A stretch of DNA of 64,000 bases from Maritalea mobilis (GTDB lineage Bacteria; Pseudomonadota; Alphaproteobacteria; Rhodobacterales; Rhodobacteraceae): positions 744,001 through 808,000 of the forward strand of contig NZ_JAHVKE010000002.1 of assembly GCF_019800885.1 (NCBI RefSeq), given 5' to 3'. Below the pieces are notes generated by a model. The model had not been told where the DNA came from, did no database searches, and was given only the letters and a program-made list of their open reading frames with translations. Positions 20,041 to 28,299 of the stretch are shown here, piece by piece. The first letter of the stretch is position 1; each line of letters opens with the position of its first letter. The translations under genes and the position numbers were made by a program.

Positions 20041-20136
20041 ACCCGGCGCCCCGCTTGTCACGGCACTATCGCACGGGGTCGAGGGAAAAGAAAGCCTGCG
20101 AGCGACAACGGTCTGCGGCCAGGCGACGGTGCAAGA

Positions 20137-20691
20137 TCACGAGCTTGGCGCGTCTTCTTCGTCGTCGAACGGGACCTGTCCGGCGTAGCGCGGGCGCACC
20201 AGCGTGAAATTCTGGAAGTCGATATTCGTCAGGCCAAGGTCGAAGGGCGGATCATAGGCGACCGTCGTTTCCACAAGGACGACGCGCTCGCCATTGCCCA
20301 TCAGCGGCAGATGCTCTTCGACCTGCGGCAAAGTCGTCGTGAACAGGCGCGCCGCCCCGTTGACGCCATGGGACCAGTCCACCTGGTAGTTGCCGTTGAC
20401 CATCCCGATCTGGGTCACGCGCATCCGCACCGGCGGCGTGTCGCGGATGATATGGGTGAGGATGTTGGCGTACCCCTCGATGTCGTCGCTGTAGATCATG
20501 CTCCGCTGGCGCGAAATCAGGTCCGCCACGCTGTAGGTCGCCTTGACCGACGTGTTGTAGGTGCGGAACGCGTCGAAAAAAACGAAGCTACCAACGAAGG
20601 CCCAGATCAAAAGCGGCAGGAGTAGCACCGTCTCGAAGGCGACGGCGGCGCTGGTATCAGCCCAGAAACGGCGGAACGAACGTGAGATCAT
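20137..20691 (-). CDS. TadE/TadF-type pseudopilin-like membrane protein
   Basis: 184 residues with one N-terminal transmembrane helix just after a short basic leader: RFWADTSAAVAFETVLLLPLLIWAFVGSF, including the Glu that follows a small-residue run, as in TadE-like domains. The rest (residues ~45-184) would be exported. It is the last of three minus-strand genes of this type (spacings 12 and 11 bases), clearly one operon with the TadG-like vWA protein. Such minor pseudopilins belong to Flp/Tad pili; no Tad ATPase, platform or secretin is in the window. Confidence 0.78.
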   Translation of the reverse strand: MISRSFRRFWADTSAAVAFETVLLLPLLIWAFVGSFVFFDAFRTYNTSVKATYSVADLISRQRSMIYSDDIEGYANILTHIIRDTPPVRMRVTQIGMVNGNYQVDWSHGVNGAARLFTTTLPQVEEHLPLMGNGERVVLVETTVAYDPPFDLGLTNIDFQNFTLVRPRYAGQVPFDDEEDAPSS

Positions 20692-20703
20692 GGCGGCCCC
20701 TCC

Positions 20704-21240
20704 TCAATCCGGCTCGTTCACGAAGACCGAGGCCGCGATCATGTGCAGGCCGCCGGAATCGTCGCGTGTCAGGTTCAGCCCGTATCCCGAGAATGGCAGG
20801 ATGCGATCGACGATCATGCAGGTCCGGATCAGCATGATCCCGTGATCGGCGCCGACGGTGAACTCGTTGCCGGGCGTGACGCTGGCGTCGTGGCGATGCA
20901 CGCACAGGTCATTGTCACCGGGCATGGCGTAGGTGTCTGTATCGATCGGTTGAAGGTCGATCGTCAGCAACTCGTGGCAGTCGGGCAGGAAGCTGGTGTT
21001 GTCGCAGATCGTGTCGCGGATCTCGTCCGAGGTGACCGTCAGGCCCTTGGCCAGGCGCAGCACACGCACGGCCTGGTCCAGCGTACGTTCCATCATCACC
21101 TGCCGCGTCATGATCATCGAGGTTTCGAACGAGGCGACGAACACCATCATGATCACCGGGAAGATGATGACGAATTCCATCGTCGCCGTGGCGGTTTCAT
21201 CCCGGAAGAACGTGATCAATCTGGAGCGCATCGCAGGCAT
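20704..21240 (-). CDS. TadE-like pseudopilin membrane protein
   Basis: 178 residues from ATG 21240 (GAGAGGGACCGGA upstream; ATG 21231 is possible). The leader MPAMRSRLITFFRDETATA is followed by the helix TMEFVIIFPVIMMVFVASFET, a textbook TadE-like N-terminus with the Glu at position +5 of the processed form. The exported part contains four cysteines (DTICDN, LPDCHE, DLCVHR, RTCMIV), which could form two disulfides. It is the middle gene of the three-gene Tad-like operon. Its exact role, TadE or TadF, cannot be separated from sequence alone. Confidence 0.8.
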   Translation of the reverse strand: MPAMRSRLITFFRDETATATMEFVIIFPVIMMVFVASFETSMIMTRQVMMERTLDQAVRVLRLAKGLTVTSDEIRDTICDNTSFLPDCHELLTIDLQPIDTDTYAMPGDNDLCVHRHDASVTPGNEFTVGADHGIMLIRTCMIVDRILPFSGYGLNLTRDDSGGLHMIAASVFVNEPD

Positions 21241-21251
21241 TCCGGTCCCTC

Positions 21252-22877
21252 TCACTGGACCAGGCGCAGCTGGTTGATGCTGCGCGCGATCGAGGCGAAG
21301 GCATCGCTGATCTCGATCCCTTCCACATCGTAGTAATGCGCATCGGAACTGGCACACGCGCGCATGACCTGCTGTCCGCCATAGGGCGCTTCGAACCCGA
21401 CCGAGAAGATCAGGATCCCCGCGTCCTGGGCCGCCGCGCAGGCCGAAAGCAGGTTGGCGTCGGCTGCCGACCTGCCAGCATACATGTAGTCCGCATCGTA
21501 GCGCACGCCGTTATAGACCGACCAGTTGCCGGACATGTAGGCGGGAACGCGCAGGTAGCGGTCGGCGATGTAGCGCCCGGTATAATTCGCCCAGAGATAG
21601 GTCCAGGACAGTGCCACCGAGTCTTCGCCTCCATAGGGCTCGTCGGACCACCAACCGTCATAGTCGTCGGGGTCGTAGCGCGACACCCAGAACTGGTCGC
21701 GCGATGGCACATAGACGGAATAGCGGTCGTGATCCGAGTGGTAGTAGATGGGCGAGCCGCCGCTCTTGTACGGGTCGCGCAGGTCGTATTGGTTGGTGTT
21801 CTCGCCATCGGTCATCATCACGACGACCTTGATGGTTTCCTCGTCCTCATAGTCTGCCGGGCGGTCGAAGAAATCTCCGTCGACCGCGTCGGCATCGATC
21901 AGCGCATTCAGCGCCGGACGTGCGGCAGGATCGAGCAGGCCGACGGCCCAGTTCATGCCGAGGTCGATGGCCGTCCAGCCTTGGGCGCGCAAGCTGTCGA
22001 TATGGGCGTGAAGCACGGCCTCGTCATGCTCCCACGGCAGTATGGCGCCGTAGTTGTTCGTGGGGCAGTAGGGGCTGTCGAAATCGTCGTACTGGCCGTA
22101 GTCGTCGTGATCCCAGTGGGCGATACGCTCCAGCGTTTCGGTGGGGAAGATCGCGGTGCGGGCGAATTGTTCGGAGGTGAAGCGGACGCAGCTCGATTGG
22201 TCATGTTCGCCGGACAGCGTGAACACCGACTCGAGCGTGTCGCCCATATTAACCATACCATTGTAAGGCACGATCGAAATGGACACGAGGTTGCCCTGGT
22301 CGCTTTCGTTCGCCTCAAGCACGGTCGTCACGAATTCGCGGGCGGCAGCGCGCATGTTCTGGATGCGGTCGTAGGATCCCATGGACCCCGAGATATCGAG
22401 GACCATGGAAATCTCGACGTTGCGGATGCGCTCCTCGGCCGCGCCTTGCGCCGGGGAACTCAGCACCCGCACGCCGAACATGTGCATGAAGAGAGAGTTG
22501 ATCTCCAACTCTGCGTAGGCATCGACCCGGCGGTAGTTGAACCCTTGGTCCACATCGATATCGAGACGGTAATTCTGCAGCCCCGAGACTTCGAAATAGC
22601 TTTGGACGACGTCATACGGGTCCAGCGGCTGGGTCACGGACGCGGCCGCAAGCACCGCGCGGTCCAATGTGTATTGAAGCTGTGCCCGTTGCGTCTCGTA
22701 GCGCATGATATCGACGGCGATGCCGCCGACGGCCACCATGAGAACGAACATCATCAGCGCGAAGGACGTGATCGTGCCGTCTTCGGCACGGCAGAATCGC
22801 TGCGCCAGCGTTGCCAGGGCACGCGGCTTGCGATTGGCCTTCTGGCCTGGCCCGGATGTCTTTGACGTCTTGGTCAT
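21252..22877 (-). CDS. TadG-like membrane protein with von Willebrand factor A domain
   Basis: 541 residues: a cytoplasmic basic tail, a helix at ~37-56 (SFALMMFVLMVAVGGIAVD), then a TadG-like region and a vWA domain from residue ~155, where DISGSMGS (161-168) is the MIDAS metal site and MMTDGEN the later MIDAS part. A long Asp/Tyr/Trp-rich stretch (residues ~255-480) lies within the vWA domain and could bind calcium or a surface ligand. It is first in the operon with two TadE-like genes and is divergent from glutamate dehydrogenase across 275 bases. It is probably a pilus tip or adhesive component. Confidence 0.84.
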   Translation of the reverse strand: MTKTSKTSGPGQKANRKPRALATLAQRFCRAEDGTITSFALMMFVLMVAVGGIAVDIMRYETQRAQLQYTLDRAVLAAASVTQPLDPYDVVQSYFEVSGLQNYRLDIDVDQGFNYRRVDAYAELEINSLFMHMFGVRVLSSPAQGAAEERIRNVEISMVLDISGSMGSYDRIQNMRAAAREFVTTVLEANESDQGNLVSISIVPYNGMVNMGDTLESVFTLSGEHDQSSCVRFTSEQFARTAIFPTETLERIAHWDHDDYGQYDDFDSPYCPTNNYGAILPWEHDEAVLHAHIDSLRAQGWTAIDLGMNWAVGLLDPAARPALNALIDADAVDGDFFDRPADYEDEETIKVVVMMTDGENTNQYDLRDPYKSGGSPIYYHSDHDRYSVYVPSRDQFWVSRYDPDDYDGWWSDEPYGGEDSVALSWTYLWANYTGRYIADRYLRVPAYMSGNWSVYNGVRYDADYMYAGRSAADANLLSACAAAQDAGILIFSVGFEAPYGGQQVMRACASSDAHYYDVEGIEISDAFASIARSINQLRLVQ

Positions 22878-23152
22878 GGACGTTGTCTCGACTGTTTTGC
22901 TTGGCCGGGCGCGCAGGACGCACCTTGCCGTTGGTCATTTATTGACCGCCAAGAAGGGCGAAATTGGGGCGCGGCCATGATCGAAACGCGGAGTTTCCGG
23001 TGCACGATCAATGCCGTGGCCTGCCCGATGGGCGATTGGTTGCGGATTGGGCTTGTGTCATGGACCCTTGCCGTGGATGTCTCGGGGGGCGCGCGCGACC
23101 AGCCGAAAAGGCATCAGCCCCGATAACCCGCGCCGCGTAGGGAGGAGCCACC

Positions 23153-24586
23153 ATGTCCACGCCCACCGGTGAACCGAGTTTCCGCCAATCCGTCGACCTG
23201 ATGTTCAACCGCGCCGCCGCGCTGTTGGACCTGCCGCCGGGCCTCGAGGAAAAGATCCGCGTCTGCAATGCCACCTACACCGTGCGCTTCGGTGTGAAGC
23301 TGCGTGGCGAAATCCGCACCTTTACCGGCTATCGCTCGGTCCATTCCGAACACATGGAACCGGTCAAGGGCGGTATCCGCTATGCCCCCACCGTGAACCA
23401 GGACGAGGTCGAGGCGCTGGCGGCCCTGATGACCTATAAATGCGCCCTGGTCGAAGCGCCCTTCGGTGGATCGAAGGGCGGGTTGTGCATCGACCCGCGC
23501 CAGTACGAGCCCGACGAGCTGGAAAAGATCACGCGCCGCTTCGCCTATGAGCTTATCAAGCGGGACATGATCAACCCGGCCCAGAACGTGCCCGCCCCCG
23601 ACATGGGCACCGGCGAACGTGAGATGGCGATCATGGCCGACCAGTATCAGCGCATGAACACCACCGACATCAACGCGCGCGCCTGCGTGACCGGCAAACC
23701 GCCCCATGCGGGCGGCATCCAGGGCCGGGTCGAGGCGACGGGACGGGGCGTGCAATACGCTCTGCGCGAGTTCTTCCGCCACCCCGAGGACGTGAAGAAG
23801 GCCGGTCTTTCCGGCAAGCTCGACGGCAAGCGGGTGATCGTGCAAGGCCTCGGCAACGTGGGCTATCACGCAGCCCTATTTCTCAGCACCGAAGACGGCT
23901 GCAAGGTGACCCATATCATCGAGCGGGACGGGGCGTTGGAAAACGCCGATGGGCTTGACGTTGCCGCGGTGCACGACTGGATCGCCGGTCACGGCGGCGT
24001 CAAGAACTGCCCCTTCGGCACCTATCACGAGAACGGCGCCAAGGTGTTGGAAGAGGACTGCGACATCCTGATCCCTGCCGCGCTGGAAGGCGTGATCAAC
24101 ATGCACAACGCCAATCAGGTCAAGGCGCCGCTGATCATCGAGGCGGCCAACGGGCCGATCACGGCCGGTGCCGACGAGATTCTGCGCCACAAGGGAACGG
24201 TCATCATTCCCGACCTCTACGCCAACGCGGGCGGCGTGACCGTGTCCTATTTCGAATGGGTCAAGAACCTCAGCCATATCCGCTTTGGCCGGATGCAGCG
24301 GCGGCAGGAAGAGGCGCGGCACCAGTTGATCGTGGACGAGTTGCAGCGCCTTGACGAACACCTGGGCGGCGCATGGTCGATGACGCCGGACTTCAAGCAG
24401 AAATACCTGCGTGGCGCGGACGAGTTGGAACTGGTGCGATCCGGCCTCGATGACACGATGCGCGCGGCCTACGACTCCATGCGGCAGGTCTGGTGGGAAC
24501 GCGATGACGTCAGCGATCTGCGCACGGCCGGGTTCATCGTCGGGATCAACCGGGTCGCCGCCAGCTACCAGGCCAAGGGGATCTAG
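23153..24586 (+). CDS. gdhA: Glu/Leu/Phe/Val dehydrogenase, glutamate dehydrogenase
   Basis: A 477-residue enzyme that interconverts glutamate and 2-oxoglutarate plus ammonia. The substrate-binding region VKGGIRYAP carries Lys72; KCALVEAPFGGSKGG holds Lys96 and Lys108. The Rossmann motif VIVQGLGNVGYHAA lies near residue 225. Length and the C-terminal extension fit the NAD-type bacterial enzymes related to mammalian GDH. Start ATG 23153 follows a strong GGGAGGAGCCACC. The 275-base upstream region contains an inverted repeat GGTCA-N5-TGACC (22933-22947) and no convincing gene. Its stop TAG shares bases with the convergent next gene's stop within a CTAG. Confidence 0.93.
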   Translation: MSTPTGEPSFRQSVDLMFNRAAALLDLPPGLEEKIRVCNATYTVRFGVKLRGEIRTFTGYRSVHSEHMEPVKGGIRYAPTVNQDEVEALAALMTYKCALVEAPFGGSKGGLCIDPRQYEPDELEKITRRFAYELIKRDMINPAQNVPAPDMGTGEREMAIMADQYQRMNTTDINARACVTGKPPHAGGIQGRVEATGRGVQYALREFFRHPEDVKKAGLSGKLDGKRVIVQGLGNVGYHAALFLSTEDGCKVTHIIERDGALENADGLDVAAVHDWIAGHGGVKNCPFGTYHENGAKVLEEDCDILIPAALEGVINMHNANQVKAPLIIEAANGPITAGADEILRHKGTVIIPDLYANAGGVTVSYFEWVKNLSHIRFGRMQRRQEEARHQLIVDELQRLDEHLGGAWSMTPDFKQKYLRGADELELVRSGLDDTMRAAYDSMRQVWWERDDVSDLRTAGFIVGINRVAASYQAKGI

Positions 24587-25083
24587 CCGCCTGCCTGTCC
24601 GCGCTGGACCAGCAGCACGTTCATCAGGTCGGCGGTCGATTTCGCCTCGGCCCCCGAGGTCACGCCGCCGACCGCAAGTCGGCGCCCCGAGCGCATCCAG
24701 AGACCGGGCGCATAGACCCGGCTGCCCGGTTCTTTCAGCCGTACGACAAAGCCGTTCGCGGGCTTGAAGGCCGTCAGCCCGCGTTCGACCTTCATCACGT
24801 TGTCCAACCGGCACAGGAGGCGCCCGTCCGGTCCCGCCTCGCGCAGTTCCTCGCGGGTCAATTCCAGGGTGATCGCGCTGGCCTGCCAAAGCCGCCATGC
24901 CAGGAACAGCGCCCCGGCCCCGAACAGGATCAGGAAGATCAGGAAGGCCGGTGACTGCGGTGGCCGTTCAGCTGCCACCGTCAACACAAGCGCCCCAAGC
25001 GCGCCCATCATGCCCACCGCCAGACCGCGACGCAGCGGTTGCGGCGTGATGACGGCGAGAATCTCTTCGTCGGTCTTGGGCAT
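24583..25083 (-). CDS. Hypothetical membrane protein with two helices
   Basis: 166 residues from ATG 25083 (AAGGACC upstream). Two transmembrane segments at about residues 19-36 and 44-62 (GMMGALGALVLTVAAE; FLIFLILFGAGALFLAWRLW) are followed by a soluble part LELTREELREAGPDGRLLC.. that resembles a small PH-like membrane-associated domain common in Rhodobacterales. It ends convergently on gdhA with overlapping stops. No catalytic motif is visible and no function can be given. Confidence 0.75.
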   Translation of the reverse strand: MPKTDEEILAVITPQPLRRGLAVGMMGALGALVLTVAAERPPQSPAFLIFLILFGAGALFLAWRLWQASAITLELTREELREAGPDGRLLCRLDNVMKVERGLTAFKPANGFVVRLKEPGSRVYAPGLWMRSGRRLAVGGVTSGAEAKSTADLMNVLLVQRGQAGG

Positions 25084-25183
25084 CTGGCGCGGTCCTTCGC
25101 ATCGGGTGGCCTGACATACCGCGCTGGCCGGGCGACGCAAGCCTGCGCTGGCAACCTTCGCACCGCGCGGCTAGAAGGCGAGC

Positions 25184-25945
25184 ATGCTGACCGTCCAGAC
25201 CTATGGCGAGGAGAACTCGCACCCGCCCATCCTGATCGCGCATGGCCTCTTCGGCTCGGCCCGGAACTGGGGCGTGATCGCGAAACGCCTGTCCGAGGCG
25301 CGTCGCGTGCTGGTCGTCGACATGCGCAACCACGGCGACAGCCCATGGATGGAAGCGCATTCCTATCCGGACCTCGCCAATGACCTGGCCGAGGTGATCG
25401 CCGCCCATGGCGGCACGGCGGATGTGATGGGGCATTCCATGGGGGGCAAGGCTGCCATGGTGCTGGCCCTGACCCACCCCGAGGCCGTTCGGCGCCTTGT
25501 CGTGGCCGATATCGCCCCGGTCGCCTATGGCCACACGCAGCAGCACCTGATCGACGCGATGCGGAAGGTGGACCTGTCGGTGATCGAGAGCCGCCGGGAT
25601 GCCGACACGCAACTGGCGCGCCATGTCACGACCGACGGTGTGCGGGCGTTCCTGCTGCAATCGCTGGACGTGAAGGCGCGCAAATGGCGTCTGAACCTTG
25701 ATGTGCTGGAAAAGGATATGGAGCTGATCCTGTCCTTTCCCGAGGTGCGGGGCACGTTCGACGGCCCGACTCTGTTTCTGACCGGCGCGGAGTCCGACTA
25801 TGTCCGCCACGAGGATCGCCCGGCGATCAAGGCGCTGTTCCCGAGTGCGAAATTCGCGAAGATCCCGGGCGCTGGCCACTGGCTCCACGCGGACAAACCG
25901 CGCGAATTCGAAGCGTCGCTCCGGGCGTTCTTCTCGGCTACTTAG
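25184..25945 (+). CDS. Alpha/beta-fold hydrolase (YbfF-like esterase)
   Basis: 253 residues with the classic order: oxyanion region HGLFGSARNWG (residues 20-30), DMRNHGDSPW (47-56), nucleophile elbow GHSMGGKA with Ser85, acidic residue in LTGAESDYV, and catalytic His in GAGHWLHADKP near 231. This matches YbfF-type esterases and acyl-CoA thioesterase-like hydrolases; natural substrate unknown. Start ATG 25184. Its end overlaps by 8 bases with the convergent cytochrome b561 gene. Confidence 0.88.
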   Translation: MLTVQTYGEENSHPPILIAHGLFGSARNWGVIAKRLSEARRVLVVDMRNHGDSPWMEAHSYPDLANDLAEVIAAHGGTADVMGHSMGGKAAMVLALTHPEAVRRLVVADIAPVAYGHTQQHLIDAMRKVDLSVIESRRDADTQLARHVTTDGVRAFLLQSLDVKARKWRLNLDVLEKDMELILSFPEVRGTFDGPTLFLTGAESDYVRHEDRPAIKALFPSAKFAKIPGAGHWLHADKPREFEASLRAFFSAT

Positions 25946-26426
25946 GCACCATCATCCGCCGCATCAGCCCGGTTTTCCAGACAAGCTGATGCACGGCGAC
26001 GGCGCCCACATGCGCGATAATCAAAAGTAAAAGCAATGACTTGAGGATCTCGTGCGCATCGCTTGCGCCCTCCATCCGGCCGCCCCAGGCGGCGGCGCCG
26101 GTGACCGGCAGGAGGAAAAGCAGGGCGTAGAGCGCGAGATGGGCGGCGTGGCCGAGTTTCTGGAACAGCGGCGGTTCGCCCTCGGGCGGGGGCGGCACGC
26201 CATGTTCCTTGCGCAGCAGCACGCGCCACGTGGCCAGCAGCAGGATCAGCATCCCGCCGCCGGCATGCAGGGCGACAGGCAGGGTGATGGCATAGGCACC
26301 GGTTTCGGTCGCCCGGTCATAGGCGTCTGAAATGCCGTCATGCAGCAGGAATTGCAGCGCGACCAGAAGCACCGTCACCCAGTGCAAGGCGATCTGAACC
26401 CGGCTGTAGCCGGCGGCGCGAGACAT
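25938..26426 (-). CDS. Cytochrome b561-type membrane protein
   Basis: 162 residues with four predicted transmembrane helices and histidines placed as b-heme ligands: IALHWVTV (helix 1), LPVALHAGGGMLI (helix 2), LGHAAHLALY (helix 3) and IIAHVGAVAVHQ (helix 4). This matches the bacterial cytochrome b561 family (CybB-like), which passes electrons within the membrane, possibly from or to quinone. The start is ATG 26426. A small membrane-protein gene with an Fnr-type box in front lies just upstream on the same strand (63-base gap), so oxygen-responsive cotranscription is possible. Confidence 0.87.
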   Translation of the reverse strand: MSRAAGYSRVQIALHWVTVLLVALQFLLHDGISDAYDRATETGAYAITLPVALHAGGGMLILLLATWRVLLRKEHGVPPPPEGEPPLFQKLGHAAHLALYALLFLLPVTGAAAWGGRMEGASDAHEILKSLLLLLIIAHVGAVAVHQLVWKTGLMRRMMVPK

Positions 26427-26489
26427 GGCGAAACCCCTGTGAAACCTTTGGCAGTCAGGAGTTTAGCACGAAAATCGCGCTGGGCGGAC

Positions 26490-26669
26490 TCAAAGATTCC
26501 GGATCTTGTTGGCGGATATCCAGGCGGCGGGGAGGGCGGCGACGGCGCCAATGGCGGCGGCGATCACGATGGGCTCCCAGCCATCCATGCGCGCGGCCAG
26601 AACGGCGGTGATGAGGATGCCGGCCATGGCGGTCGATGCAAGGGTGTAGATCAGGAAAAACAGACGCAT
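26490..26669 (-). CDS. 59-residue two-helix membrane protein
   Basis: ATG 26669 is preceded by GAGGGACCCCC. The product MRLFFLIYTLASTAMAGIL.. is two transmembrane helices with a short loop (ARMDGWEP) and ends ISANKIRNL. Proteins of this pattern occur across Rhodobacterales and are sometimes mislabelled CTP synthetase. An Fnr-type palindrome lies 68 bases upstream of its start, making oxygen control likely, and a cytochrome b561 gene follows. Function unknown. Confidence 0.65.
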   Translation of the reverse strand: MRLFFLIYTLASTAMAGILITAVLAARMDGWEPIVIAAAIGAVAALPAAWISANKIRNL

Positions 26670-26736
26670 GGGGGTCCCTCCGCAGCGTGTGGCGCGTGTC
26701 CTTATCCATGTCAATCATATCGCCGGGGCGCGTGCC

Positions 26737-26750
26737 TTGATCCCGATCAA
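26737..26750. promoter_or_regulatory. Fnr/FnrL-type box
   Basis: TTGATCCCGATCAA matches the TTGAT-N4-ATCAA consensus exactly and is a perfect dyad. It sits in the minus-strand promoter region of the 59-residue membrane protein and cytochrome b561 genes. The match is direct; binding by FnrL is inferred from the consensus known in Rhodobacterales. Confidence 0.7.
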
Positions 26751-26846
26751 GCCGCGATCCGGCCATGTCACACCCCGTACACAGCCTGTACACACCCCGT
26801 GCATACGCGCGACGCCCCCCGACCGGCCAGCCGGAGGGCGCAAGGC

Positions 26847-27281
26847 TCAGGGGCGCACGTAGGCGTAGCCCTCTTCCTGCAACTCGATCAGGCGCACGAC
26901 GCCCGATGGCGTGATCTCGGCACCGGCCACGAGCGGCAGGGAGAACCCGTCGCGGCGCGACCAGTTGGCATGGGTGTTGCCGCAGGCCGAGAAAGAGACG
27001 TTCTCCATCTCAAGGCTCATCTGTTCGATGCGCTGCTGCACCGGGCTGCGCTCGTCGAGCAGCATGGTCAGGCCGGGGCCATAGGCGACCAGTTCGACCA
27101 TCACGCTATCGCCGTGTTCCTCGTAGTAGCGGGTGACGTTCAGGACGTTGTTCAACGCCATGTTCATCACCTGCGGGTCGTTTTCATCCACGTGGATGGC
27201 GACGTAATGCGTCTCGCCGTCGGCAAAGACGGGGCTGGTGACGGCGAGCGCCAGGGCGGCGGCCGTAACGAGTGATTTCAT
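26847..27281 (-). CDS. Exported DsrE-like protein
   Basis: 144 residues from ATG 27281 (GGGAGGAGTTATC upstream). A signal peptide KSLVTAAALALAVTSPVFA is clear. The mature part has the DsrE-like alternation HYVAIHVDENDPQVMNMALNNVLNV and MVELVAYGPGL, with one conserved-looking cysteine in VSFSACGNTHAN. DsrE/F-fold proteins move or sense sulfur; periplasmic versions are poorly studied. A second exported DsrE-like gene lies at 32867. It is probably its own transcription unit. Confidence 0.8.
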   Translation of the reverse strand: MKSLVTAAALALAVTSPVFADGETHYVAIHVDENDPQVMNMALNNVLNVTRYYEEHGDSVMVELVAYGPGLTMLLDERSPVQQRIEQMSLEMENVSFSACGNTHANWSRRDGFSLPLVAGAEITPSGVVRLIELQEEGYAYVRP

Positions 27282-27370
27282 GATAACTCCTCCCAAAGTT
27301 GTTCTTGCAAGGTATCGGACAATCTATGGGAGGGAAGAATTTTCTTCGGATGGCCGGGCGCGGGCGCCGG

Positions 27371-27622
27371 TCAGACCTCGCGCGCGGCGGGGTTGGGGAC
27401 GGTGCCGGTCCGCTCGACGCGGGTTTCGTCCCAGTTCGGGTCCTGCCGCTTCACCCGGCGCGAGATCACGTAGGCCAGGGGCCAGCTGAGAGCGAAGCCC
27501 AGAACGGCAGCGCCGATCACGGCGGGCCAGGCATAGAAGCCGAGATTGAAGGCGAGAATGGTGAAGGCGCCGGTCGCCACCGCGCCGACGGGAATGGTGA
27601 GAAGAATGCTGAAACGATCCAT
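27371..27622 (-). CDS. 83-residue two-helix membrane protein
   Basis: MDRFSILLTIPVGAVATGAF starts helix 1; helix 2 is YAWPAVIGAAVLGFALSWPLAYV. A charged tail follows: SRRVKRQDPNWDETRVE. The start ATG 27622 has GAAAGGAGGATCCC in front, an excellent ribosome-binding site. The size and topology resemble the 59-residue gene at 26490 on the same strand. Upstream it faces a secreted-protein gene divergently. Function unknown. Confidence 0.7.
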   Translation of the reverse strand: MDRFSILLTIPVGAVATGAFTILAFNLGFYAWPAVIGAAVLGFALSWPLAYVISRRVKRQDPNWDETRVERTGTVPNPAAREV

Positions 27623-27717
27623 GGGATCCTCCTTTCACCGGCCCAACGCGGCGGGCGGACAGGGGGTTCCGAAGCGGGGGTTTTCAACCATTGCCGGTGG
27701 TCTGGCGGACAAGAATC

Positions 27718-27732
27718 TTGACCCAAGGTCAA
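27718..27732. promoter_or_regulatory. Inverted repeat TTGACC-N3-GGTCAA
   Basis: TTGACCCAAGGTCAA lies between two divergent genes, 45 bases before the ATG of the secreted protein. It resembles Crp/Fnr-family sites, but its spacing is one base longer than the TTGAY-N4-RTCAA consensus. The regulator is unknown. Confidence 0.4.
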
Positions 27733-27776
27733 CGAATCAGGACCCTGAAGGCCTATTGAAACCAAAGGGGGTAACT

Positions 27777-28124
27777 ATGCTCTTTTCAAAAAACGTCTTG
27801 GGGACTGCCATCCTCGCCGCCGCGCTTGCGGCCTCGACCCAGGCCAGCGCCCACGAAGTCTTCAGCGAAACGATCCAGATGCCGGTGGTGGGATCGGGTG
27901 ACAGCCAGGAGGTGACGATCACCTGCCCGGCGCATCATTACGTCATCGCGGGCGGCTTCGCGAACAATGACCAGCTGACGCCGACCGGCCCGCTGGTGGT
28001 GACCGCCAGCTTCCCGGCCTCGACCCGCAGCTGGACGATCGAACTGACCAACCGCAGCGGCCGCCCGACCTCGACCCGCGAGGCGATGGTCACGATCTAC
28101 GCGACCTGCGATCACCATTGGTGA
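27777..28124 (+). CDS. Small secreted protein of unknown function
   Basis: 115 residues from ATG 27777 with AAAGGGGG upstream. Signal peptide MLFSKNVLGTAILAAALAAS, likely cut at ASA-HEV. The mature part is about 90 residues, Thr/Ser-rich and probably beta-sandwich, with two cysteines (TITCPAHHYV and YATCDHHW) that probably form a disulfide and histidines beside each (CPAHH, CDHHW) that could bind a metal. The family is not recognised. A hairpin follows at 28138. Confidence 0.72.
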   Translation: MLFSKNVLGTAILAAALAASTQASAHEVFSETIQMPVVGSGDSQEVTITCPAHHYVIAGGFANNDQLTPTGPLVVTASFPASTRSWTIELTNRSGRPTSTREAMVTIYATCDHHW

Positions 28125-28137
28125 TGTGAGACAAACG

Positions 28138-28167
28138 CCAGCCGTCCCGTATTTTGGGGGCGGCTGG
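28138..28167. terminator. GC-rich hairpin after secreted-protein gene
   Basis: Arms CCAGCCGTCCC and GGGGGCGGCTGG pair around a GTATTTT loop 13 bases after the stop. The stem has one mismatch or bulge. No U-run follows, so termination strength is uncertain. Confidence 0.5.
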
Positions 28168-28281
28168 GGTTACTTACGTGAAGACCGCGCGAAATCGAAA
28201 CTAAACGAGCCGGAACGAAATTAGTCGAGCCGGCAGTGGTTTCTCTCGATGTTCTTTTCGGCGGGCTTTCCGGCGAATTGC

Positions 28282-28299
28282 GGCGGGACAAGTCCCGCC
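28282..28299. terminator. Perfect hairpin directly after lepA stop
   Basis: Eight-base arms GGCGGGAC and GTCCCGCC with a 2-base loop abut the lepA TAG (minus strand). It resembles the hairpin after meaB, which also starts at a TAG stop. No U-tract is present. Confidence 0.5.

Noticed and set aside
19852-20625. A 257-codon plus-strand frame over the gap and tadE
   Set aside because: Most of it is antisense to tadE; only its start region looks like a real, but orphan, gene beginning.
21336-22865. A 509-codon open frame opposite the TadG-like gene
   Set aside because: The vWA motif and operon spacing support the minus strand; the other frame has repeated Val/His/Arg and no motif.
22978-23127. 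A roughly 49-codon frame MIETRSFRC... in the tadG/gdhA gap
   Set aside because: No ribosome-binding site, no hydrophobic or conserved pattern, and it runs through the gdhA promoter region.
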